Source of the DNA: Pseudofrankia saprophytica
Lineage (GTDB): Bacteria > Actinomycetota > Actinomycetes > Frankiales > Frankiaceae
DNA length: 64,000 nucleotides
Reading direction: 5' to 3'
NCBI RefSeq assembly: GCF_000235425.2
Contig: NZ_KI912266.1
Span: forward strand, 4,047,293 to 4,111,292
A program made the position numbers and the translations under genes. The first letter of the stretch is position 1, and the number at the start of each line of letters is the position of its first letter. The notes below the pieces were generated by a model, which saw only the letters and a program-made list of their open reading frames with translations, had not been told where the DNA came from and did no database searches. Below, one piece after another: positions 48,501 through 55,170 of the stretch.

Positions 48501-51358
48501 ATGAAGCTGAGCATGCGCGGGTTGCGGGCAAGCCCGAGTAGCCCCTCGAGGCCGCGGATGAAGGCGAGGCGTTGCCTGGCCTGGTCGGCGTCGCCGTCGT
48601 AGAAGCGGGTCAGGAACTCCTCGATCTGCGCCTCGGTGAAGTCGTTCAGCTCGATGACGCGCCGGCCGGTGGCCAGATCCAGCCGCTGGGCGAGCGCGGT
48701 GCGGACCTGGTCGTCGGAGCGGAAGTGCTGGCTTCTGCTGCTCAGGACGAGCTTGGCCTGGCCTTCGAGCGCGCCGAGCAGCGTGGTGAGGTGCTCGGCG
48801 GCGCGCTCGTAGGTGACCCGCAACGCCAGCTCGTCGAAGCCGTCGAACAGCAGGACGACCCGGCCGCTGCGCAGCATGTACCGGAACCGTTCCTGGTCGA
48901 AGCGGCTCACGCCGTGGCCGACGAGGTGCGCGGCCACCAGCTCGTCCAGGCCGAGGGACTTCTCCAGGCTGCGAAGCTCGACGAGCATCGGGATGACGTG
49001 CGGCAGGCGTTCGGGCAGCGTTCGCGCGAGTTCGTGCAGCAGGAAGGTCTTGCCACGGCCGAAGTCGCCGAGGACGAGCACCATCCTGCCCTGGTCGTCA
49101 CCGATCCATTCGGTGAGCTGATCCAGCGCGTCCCGCTCGGCCGTGTCGGCGCCGCCGCGCACGAGGTCGAGAGCTCGAAATCCCTGCGGTAGGTACAGCG
49201 ACGGTGGGTAGAGGGGGTCGCGATCGAGACGGCCGGTCTGCGCGTCCACATACGAACGCAGGTCGATGAGCCCCTGGTATTCGACGAAGCTCATCAGTTG
49301 GATGCCCTGGCGGTAAGCGGCCCTGACCAGCACGGCTGGCGCCGGCGCGCCGCCGTAGACGAGGACCGAGACCAGACTCGGGTCGAATGCGCCGTACACG
49401 TTGTGTACACGCGTGGCGAACAGGTCGACGTCCGCCGGGTCCGCTGCGCCCTCGAGCACTCCGACCGGATGCTGGGCGACGATCGCGCCGTCGCGTGAGG
49501 TCACCCGGAGGTATCTGGGGCTGTCCGCGGTCGCGGCGATCTCGATGACCGTGGCCGATCCGTGGCTGGCGGCGTGGCGCAGCCGAGCCACCTCGGCGAC
49601 CCTGTCGATCAGCCGCTCCCGCGTCGCCGGCTCCGACCTGTGCGACGTCAGCGCCTCCTTGATCGCTCCCTCCAGGGCCCGGTCCTCTGCCAGGGCGGCG
49701 GGGAAGGTCGCCTCGGTCGCCTTCCAGGACTGTGCGAGCCGCCGGCCGCCCGTGCCGTCGACGTCGTCCGAGACGGTGAGTACCGGCCAGTGCGTGAGCC
49801 GCGGCCCGGAGGTCGCCGGATCGCCAGTCGATGCCTGCGTTGCACGTGTTGGGCCGCTCGGCGGCGGACCTCCACTGTCATGCCACCGGCGAGACGCGGT
49901 ATCCCACCCGCGCGTTCTACGGGTCATACCCGCCGGGTCGATCCGCACCAGGCCATAGGCCGGACCGTCGGCGTCGGGTGTGGGGGCGTCCCCGGTCCGC
50001 CTGGCGCCGGGGCCGGGCCTTCGGGCAACGGGTGCCTTGGCTGCTGCCTCCCGTACCCGCGCGCCGAGCAGGATCGATTCGACCCGGTAAATCTGGTTGG
50101 CGCTGAGATCTCCGGTGAATGCTAGGTTCAGGCCGCGGTATACCTGCTGGGCGCCACTGATGTCGTCCCAGGACGGGTCCGTTCTCAGTAGCTGGTGAAT
50201 GATGCCCAGCCGTAGCCAGTCGCGGCGCGCGTAGTCGGCGAGTCGCTCGGCAAACCACCGAGACTGGGCGTCGCCCAACTCGGGACGATCGTCGTCCGGG
50301 CTCGTCGCCGCGATTGTCGAGTTCACTCCAGCGATCACGAGTCTCAGCTCGTCGACGCGGAACAGCGACCATTCTTGACCGATGGTGAACACGGGCCCGT
50401 CCGCCGACGTCGCCCGGACGTCGCCGTAGAACTCCTCGATCATCGCGGCGTAGTGGCGCCATTTCGGGAAGAACGGTGGCTGCGGCTCGACCTCGTCCGC
50501 CTCGCAGCTGTCGAAGTAGGCACGGCACGCCGCCGGATTGACATCCCTGCGGCCCGGCACCATCGCGAGCCGAGTTCTGGGCAGGCCCCACTCGCCGAGC
50601 AGCCGGTCGAACAGCTCGACGGCCCGCCGGTACTCGCTCGCGCGGCCGTGCTCCGCGAGGTCCCCGGTCACGACCACGAGATCCGGAGCCCACCCGGCGC
50701 CGAACCCGGCCACGTCCCGGGCGATCAGATCTCCCAGTTCGTCGACCGGCACCGGTGTGTCCGCCTGGCCGGCCCGGAGCGAGGGCAGGTGCAGAACCGT
50801 CACGCAGTCGCGCGGCGCCCTTACCGCCGACGGCGCGCCGGGGCCGCCGGGGAACGGTGCTGGCGGGGCGACAGCTTCCGCCGGTGCCCCGGACGTCTCG
50901 CGGGATGGCCCGGGCCACGGCACCGTTGCCGGCTGGCCAGGCGGCCGGAGGCCGGCGAGCAGACGTTCATCCGCCTGAATCTCGTCGCAGCCGACGAGGT
51001 CGAGCGGCATCAGCGCCTTCAACAGGGGTGTGAGCGCGCAGTGGCCGACGATGACCGGAACGAGGAAACCCTCGCGCTCACGCGCCTCGTCCAGGGCGGC
51101 CCGCCGCTGGGCCGCGCCGTGTGTGCCGTTGGCGAGATAGTGCTCTGAGACGATGGCAATGACCCGGTCGGCGCGTGCGAGCGCGGACTCGGTGCGTTCG
51201 ACGAGGTTGCTGCCCGCTGGCCAGTGCCATTCCTCGTATTCGACATCGTAGCCGGCGCGCTGGAGCCGGTCGGCGATCCACCGAGCCCAAGGCCGGTCCG
51301 GCCCAGCAACGCTTACGAACAGCCGCTCGGCACCGCTGCTGCCGGTTCCATCCCCCAT
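45590..51358 (-). CDS. NLR-like STAND protein: TIR - pseudo-phosphoesterase - NACHT - pentapeptide - 14x WD40
   Basis: The 1922-residue cytosolic protein has: TIR-like domain, about 12-140 ('ERLFVSVAGPDRPWARWIAD', 'ESALARADRVIAIVSEHYLA'); calcineurin-like phosphoesterase fold, 185-425, with most metal ligands replaced; linker and an uncharacterised alpha/beta region, 535-730; NACHT ATPase with Walker A 'LGDFGRGKT' (764-771) and Walker B 'VVLLFDGFDEL' (834-844); helical region to about 1150; pentapeptide repeats, 1155-1235 ('ADLSGLDLTDADLTGADLTG'); 14 WD40 units from about 1285 to near 1880. Proteins of this plan sense a ligand with the repeats and activate the N-terminal effector; several protect against phage. 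ATG 51358 lacks a clear SD. It is a single gene with no operon partner. Confidence 0.9.
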   Translation of the reverse strand: MGDGTGSSGAERLFVSVAGPDRPWARWIADRLQRAGYDVEYEEWHWPAGSNLVERTESALARADRVIAIVSEHYLANGTHGAAQRRAALDEAREREGFLVPVIVGHCALTPLLKALMPLDLVGCDEIQADERLLAGLRPPGQPATVPWPGPSRETSGAPAEAVAPPAPFPGGPGAPSAVRAPRDCVTVLHLPSLRAGQADTPVPVDELGDLIARDVAGFGAGWAPDLVVVTGDLAEHGRASEYRRAVELFDRLLGEWGLPRTRLAMVPGRRDVNPAACRAYFDSCEADEVEPQPPFFPKWRHYAAMIEEFYGDVRATSADGPVFTIGQEWSLFRVDELRLVIAGVNSTIAATSPDDDRPELGDAQSRWFAERLADYARRDWLRLGIIHQLLRTDPSWDDISGAQQVYRGLNLAFTGDLSANQIYRVESILLGARVREAAAKAPVARRPGPGARRTGDAPTPDADGPAYGLVRIDPAGMTRRTRGWDTASRRWHDSGGPPPSGPTRATQASTGDPATSGPRLTHWPVLTVSDDVDGTGGRRLAQSWKATEATFPAALAEDRALEGAIKEALTSHRSEPATRERLIDRVAEVARLRHAASHGSATVIEIAATADSPRYLRVTSRDGAIVAQHPVGVLEGAADPADVDLFATRVHNVYGAFDPSLVSVLVYGGAPAPAVLVRAAYRQGIQLMSFVEYQGLIDLRSYVDAQTGRLDRDPLYPPSLYLPQGFRALDLVRGGADTAERDALDQLTEWIGDDQGRMVLVLGDFGRGKTFLLHELARTLPERLPHVIPMLVELRSLEKSLGLDELVAAHLVGHGVSRFDQERFRYMLRSGRVVLLFDGFDELALRVTYERAAEHLTTLLGALEGQAKLVLSSRSQHFRSDDQVRTALAQRLDLATGRRVIELNDFTEAQIEEFLTRFYDGDADQARQRLAFIRGLEGLLGLARNPRMLSFIARLDEDRLRHVQAATGTMTPADLYTELLDAWMESESRRAHPTGAVPGLTTDDRFRAVKALALELWQSTDRTVSSRQLAEITERVLTTLDAHGLDKHHAAHQVGSGTLLVRAGDDAFTFVHQSVMEYLVATACAEGLRTPSGGVFDLLDRRVMSTLMASFVADLAGTGSVVRWARVVLGNPAATNAARHNALTLARTLDSEASRGARLAGARLDGADLSGLDLTDADLTGADLTGATLTNTVLRGARLDGAIMVRATLTETNLDGTRLVGTDLTQSRLTRCSLLGIAVEGSLWYRAAVVGCVLDVETSDHPALSAAGMTGRDAPAVRIRPASASASAPTFSSDGSLLAYAAGNMLVLVDTETETIVASLTADTGRIELIHFSPSNDRIAAAMGDKIVRIWDTTTGTTQHTLTENTGIVRTLAYSPDGLHLAASSDRTVQIWDTTTGTTQHTLTENTDMVWALAYSPDGTQLATASTGGTVQIWDTTTGTTQHTLAENTGMVWALAYSPDGTQLAGKGDNGTVHIWDAITGTTQHTLAGHFPGVEALAYSPDGTQLAATRLDGAVDIWNPATGTTRHTLTRSTGVVWALAYSPDGTQLATTSSDGTAYIWNTTTGTTQHTASRNTRLTVFMYSPDGRSFAAGRDDGTIHIWDTTTGATQHTLTGHASPVRALTYSPDGTHLATASDDGTVHIWDTTTGTTQHTLTGHASWGLVFAYSPDGSQLAAGGDSTTVQIWDTGTGTTQRTITEHTGVIRTLAYSPDGIHLATACDDGTVHIWDTTTGTTQHTLAGHADTIQALAYSPDGLYLAAGSHGTVHIWDTTTGTTQHTLAGHAGWIRAVSYSPDGIHLATAGIDGTIRICDTTTGTTRHVLHGHFDDVTDVQISPDGLTATSISRDGTCRLWELANGQLRAILLGLRNGGWATLWPDGSYTAEGEVDGDFWWQLRLCRFGPGELDPYVEGLRAIPPPSAEG
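45718..47506. repeat. WD40-coding repeat array, about 126-bp units
   Basis: Fourteen units of about 42 codons encode 'YSPDGTxLAxxxxDGTVxIW' then 'DTTTGTTQHTL'. At DNA level most units share long runs such as 'GGGTGGTGCCGGTGGTGGTG' on the plus strand. Silent and surface positions vary little between central units, indicating recent unit duplication or gene conversion. The array is inside the STAND gene. Confidence 0.85.
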
Positions 51359-51724
51359 GAACAAAGCGTGGCAGACCCTGTGCGCAGTACACCGTCGGGC
51401 TCGCCGGCGCACGGCCTGACAACGGCGCGGATCGCGTCGGGGAGTGGGTGCCGGGCGCCCCCTCGTGAGCTTCGTCCGCCGAGGGGGAGGACCAGCTCGC
51501 ATACTCGGCCGGCGATCTTTGGCGCCCCTGGACGCTGCCGGCCGCGTTGATCGCGGGCCGGGTATGCGTAAATACGACAAATCGGGGTGTGTGGCATCGG
51601 TTGGCATACCCAGGTGGCGATCATGGCCTGAGTTTCGCCGGTCGAACCTCGGTGATCGCCGCCAGTGGACGAGAACGAGCGTTCGGCCACCTGCCCGCCG
51701 CTGTCCCCGGAGATCTGCGGGAGG
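51359..51724. other. 366 bases between the STAND gene and the kinase gene
   Basis: No supported gene. It should hold the STAND gene promoter; 'CGACAAATCGGGGTGTG' near 51577 and the moderately AT-rich bases around it are the least GC-rich part. I see no clear hairpin downstream of the kinase gene. Confidence 0.45.
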
Positions 51725-53860
51725 CTAGTAGTTCGGGACCGGGACCTTGGGGCCGAGGCCCACGGAGTTGCGGGCCTGGATGGCGGTCACGTATTCCGGG
51801 CATCGGCCCGCCGGCATGCAGTGCGTGTAGACCGTGCCCGTGGTCGTCACGGTGTACGGCGGGTAGTTGGGGTTGTCCCGCGTGATGGTGACGACGTAGT
51901 CGACGCTGCCGGCACCGCCGCGGTCGGCGGGTGCGGACCAGCGCACCGTCACGGTGCCGGAGCCGTTGCCCGCCAGTTGGTCGACGGTGGCGACCACTCC
52001 CGTCACCGGGCCGGGCGGCACGCAGCCGACGGCGTTGACGGCGGCGGAGTCGGCGCTGCCGCCGGGGCCGACGGCGGTGACGACGAACGTGTGGGTGTCG
52101 CAGTCGGGTACCGCGACCGTGACCTGGCGGGCGGGGGGCACGGACCGCCCCGCCGCGCCATCGCCGCTGATCCGGTAACCGGTGACCTCGCCGCCGGACG
52201 GTTGGTTGATCGTGAGCAGGACGACACCGGAGCGCGGGGCGGCCGTGACCGACGGCCGCGCCGGCGCGGGCACCGACGGCGCGGCGGGGGTCCTCGCCGT
52301 GGTGGCCCTGCTGCCGAAGCCTGCGCCGGGACCCGTCGGCGTCGGCGATGGAGCGGCTGTCGCGCTCCCGTTTCCGTCGTCGGACGTCGCCGCCGACGGT
52401 GTCGTCGGTGACGTGGACGGGCCGCCGCTCGCCCCGGCTCCCGCCGCGCCGACGGACGAGGACGCGGCTATCCCCGAGGTGTCGCCGGCGAGGTCGGCCT
52501 GCTGGCCGTGGCGCAGCACCGCGGCCAGGCCGGTGCCGACGAGCGCGAGGACGAGGACCACCACGACCGGGATGAGCACCGCCGCGCGGCGTGGGAACCA
52601 ACGACCCGCCCGTCCGGCCTGGTTCGGGCCCGGCGGGATCGGTTGGCCCAGGCGCCAGGAGCTGGACCGGGGCGCGCTGGTACGGGTGGTGAACACGTCG
52701 TCGGACTCGCCGGTCCCCGCGCCGGATTCCGGCCCGGACTCCAGTGCGAGACGGCTGGCGCCCGTCGGATCCGGCGAGACCGGGCCGGTGAGCGCGTACG
52801 GGCCGCGGGGGCCGCTGGTGCGGGTGGCGTTGAGGTCCGGCGTGGGTTCCGCGTCGCGTTCGGGGTTCGCGTTCTGTCCGGGGTTCGCGTTCTGCTCGGG
52901 CTTCCCGTTCTGCTCGGGCTTCGCGTCCGGCCGGGGCGTCGGGCCGGACGTGCCAGCGGCCGCGGGCGGAGCCCACGGACGGGCGGGCAGGCCGGCGAGC
53001 GTGGGGGCGAGCACGGCGAGCGTCGCGGCGGCGTGCTCGGCGGTCGGGCGCAGATGAGGCTGCTTGGCGAGCATCGCCAGGACCGCGTCCCACAGGGGAT
53101 CAGCCAGCCCGTCCGGCCGGGCCGGTGGCTCGTTCAGGTGGCGCAGCAGCACGGTCACGGCCGGGCCGCCGACGAACGGCGGAGATCCGGTGAGCAGCTC
53201 GTAGAGCAGGCAGCCGGCGGAGTAGACGTCGACGGCCGGCGTCGACGGTTCGTGGGTGGCGAGCTCGGGGGCGAGGTAGGCGGGGGTGCCCAGAAGTCCG
53301 GTGCTGCGGGTGAGTGCCGGGCCTTCCAGCTGGCGGGCGATGCCGAAGTCCGTCAGCACGGCGTCACGGCCGCGCAGCAGCACGTTCTCCGGCTTGACGT
53401 CGCGGTGCACCACCCCGGCCTCGTGCGCGCGGCGCAGGCCGAGCAGGATCTGCCCCGCCAGCCGGGTCGCGTCCGCCGGCGGGAGGGCGCCCTCGCGGCG
53501 CAGCAGGGCGCGCAGGTCGCCGTCGGGAAGGTGGTCCATGACGATCCCGACCCGGTCGCCCTCGGCGATGAGGCGATGGATCCGCACGACGTGCGGGTCG
53601 GCGATCCGGGCGACCAGCTTGCACTCCTGCAGCAGCCGCGCCACCACCTGCGGCTCGTCGGCCAGCTCCGGCCGCAGCAGCTTGACCGCGACCGTCTCAC
53701 CGTCCGGCCCGACCGCCCCGCGCACCTCCCCGGTCGCGCCCCGCCCGAGCAGCTCCCCGATCTGGAGGTCTCCCAGCACGAACCCCGCCGGAGCGGCCAG
53801 TGCCAGTGGCACCGATGGCGCGGCCTCGTCGGTGTCCGCGCTACCCGGATCGATGCTCAC
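51725..53860 (-). CDS. Membrane Ser/Thr protein kinase with extracellular fibronectin type III-like repeats
   Basis: The 711-residue protein has a Hanks-type kinase domain, residues 30-290: 'IGELLGRGATGEVRGAVGPD', Lys in 'VAVKLLRPEL', catalytic loop 'AGVVHRDVKPENVLL', 'DAVLTDFGIARQ' and 'GTPAYLAPELATHEPST'. It then has a Pro/Asn-rich juxtamembrane linker with a repeated 'KPEQNGKPEQNANPGQNANP', one membrane segment near 430-455 ('AAVLIPVVVVLVLALVGTGL') and an extracellular Ser/Thr/Pro stretch leading into two fibronectin type III-like domains. It resembles PknB-type envelope sensors but with FN3 in place of PASTA. GTG 53860. It sits 366 bases upstream of the STAND gene on the same strand. Confidence 0.9.
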   Translation of the reverse strand: MSIDPGSADTDEAAPSVPLALAAPAGFVLGDLQIGELLGRGATGEVRGAVGPDGETVAVKLLRPELADEPQVVARLLQECKLVARIADPHVVRIHRLIAEGDRVGIVMDHLPDGDLRALLRREGALPPADATRLAGQILLGLRRAHEAGVVHRDVKPENVLLRGRDAVLTDFGIARQLEGPALTRSTGLLGTPAYLAPELATHEPSTPAVDVYSAGCLLYELLTGSPPFVGGPAVTVLLRHLNEPPARPDGLADPLWDAVLAMLAKQPHLRPTAEHAAATLAVLAPTLAGLPARPWAPPAAAGTSGPTPRPDAKPEQNGKPEQNANPGQNANPERDAEPTPDLNATRTSGPRGPYALTGPVSPDPTGASRLALESGPESGAGTGESDDVFTTRTSAPRSSSWRLGQPIPPGPNQAGRAGRWFPRRAAVLIPVVVVLVLALVGTGLAAVLRHGQQADLAGDTSGIAASSSVGAAGAGASGGPSTSPTTPSAATSDDGNGSATAAPSPTPTGPGAGFGSRATTARTPAAPSVPAPARPSVTAAPRSGVVLLTINQPSGGEVTGYRISGDGAAGRSVPPARQVTVAVPDCDTHTFVVTAVGPGGSADSAAVNAVGCVPPGPVTGVVATVDQLAGNGSGTVTVRWSAPADRGGAGSVDYVVTITRDNPNYPPYTVTTTGTVYTHCMPAGRCPEYVTAIQARNSVGLGPKVPVPNY

Positions 53861-53999
53861 CGTGGCCCCCGCGTCTCACGGGGTGATTCTCCCACATGTC
53901 GCATCTGCCGGGATCTGTGTTGCGACGTGTGTGCGCGAGCGCCACCACCAGCAGGGTCGTAGTGTCGCCGTCGGGAGCTGGGATCTTTCGGGAGGGCGC

Positions 54000-54935
54000 A
54001 TGCGGACGCGACCACTGGGCGCGACGGGACCCGCCGTGTCGGTCGTCGGGCTGGGCTGCAACAACTTCGGCATGCGCATCGACGCCGAGGCGAGCGCGGC
54101 CGTCGTGGGGGCGGCGCTCGACGCGGGGATCACCCACTTCGACACCGCGGAGATGTACGGCGGGGGGCGTTCGGAGGAGTTCCTGGGCGCCGCGCTCGGC
54201 CCGCGCCGCGACGAGGTCGTCATCGCGACCAAGGTGATGAGCCGCCCGAAGGGCGAGCCCTACACGCCTGGCATCCTGCGCACCCGGATCCTGGAAGGCG
54301 CCGAACTCAGCCTGCGCCGGCTCGGCACCGACCGGATCGACGTTTACTACCAGCACTTCGTCGACGCCGAGGGCTCGAACGCCGAGGCGATGGAGGCCCT
54401 CGACGATCTGGTCCGCGCGGGCAAGGTGCTGCACGTCGCGTGCTCGAACGTGACCGCCGCCGAGATCGAGGAGCGGGCGGCGTTCGCCGAGGAGCGCAAG
54501 GTCGCGGCGTTCACCGCCGCCCAGGTCGAGTGGAGCCTGCTGAACCGCGCCGTCGAGGCGGAGATCGTCCCGGCGGCGGTCAAGGCCGGCATGGGGATCA
54601 TCCCGTACTTCCCGTTGGCCTCGGGCCTGCTGTCCGGCAAGTACGCGGCGGGCCAGCCGTTCCCGGCCGGCAGCCGGCTGGCGGCGGCGCCGTACTTCGC
54701 CCAGGCGGCGACTCCCGAGAACTTCGCCTACATCGACGACCTGACCGCGTTCGCCCGCGAGCGCGGCCGCACGATCCTGGAGCTGGCGATCGCCTGGCTC
54801 GCGGCGCAGACCGGCGTCTCGTCCGTGATCGCCGGCGCCACCCGACCCGAGCAGGTCGCCGCCAACGCCGCCGCCGCGGCCTGGGAGCTCACCGCGGAGG
54901 ATCTCGCCGCGCTGCCTGAGCCACCCACGGCCTGA
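54000..54935 (+). CDS. Aldo/keto reductase
   Basis: The 311-residue NADPH-dependent TIM-barrel reductase shows the tetrad: Asp and Tyr in 'GITHFDTAEMYGGGRSEEFL', Lys in 'EVVIATKVMS', and His in 'RIDVYYQHFVDAE'. The C-terminal cofactor region is 'SSVIAGATRPEQVAANAAAA'. It belongs to the AKR branch related to potassium-channel beta subunits and YhdN. ATG 54000 has 'GGGAGGGC' directly upstream. It is divergent from the kinase gene. Substrate unknown. Confidence 0.92.
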   Translation: MRTRPLGATGPAVSVVGLGCNNFGMRIDAEASAAVVGAALDAGITHFDTAEMYGGGRSEEFLGAALGPRRDEVVIATKVMSRPKGEPYTPGILRTRILEGAELSLRRLGTDRIDVYYQHFVDAEGSNAEAMEALDDLVRAGKVLHVACSNVTAAEIEERAAFAEERKVAAFTAAQVEWSLLNRAVEAEIVPAAVKAGMGIIPYFPLASGLLSGKYAAGQPFPAGSRLAAAPYFAQAATPENFAYIDDLTAFARERGRTILELAIAWLAAQTGVSSVIAGATRPEQVAANAAAAAWELTAEDLAALPEPPTA

Positions 54936-55012
54936 CCGGCCACGGTCTGACCGGTCCATGGCGTCGCCGCGCCAAGGGCGCCGCGGTGAGGGCCCGCGGT
55001 AAGTCCTTCTTT

Positions 55013-55026
55013 TCACACCCGTGTGA
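55013..55026. promoter_or_regulatory. TCACAC-N2-GTGTGA palindrome
   Basis: 'TCACACCCGTGTGA' is a perfect 6-bp-arm inverted repeat in the region ahead of the LuxR-type gene, about 145 bases upstream of its start. It may be a regulator site or part of the terminator region after the aldo/keto reductase gene. Weak evidence, because it is short. Confidence 0.3.
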
Positions 55027-55170
55027 TCGGGCGCCGGGTCAGCCTAGGATCGCTATCAGCGCATCGCACCCCACTTGTAGGTAGTTGCGCCTGGTCGCGG
55101 CGATCCCTGCCCGCGATCGGGCGGCGACCGGTGGCCCCTCGCGGGGAGAAGAGAATAGGTCGTTCGACAC

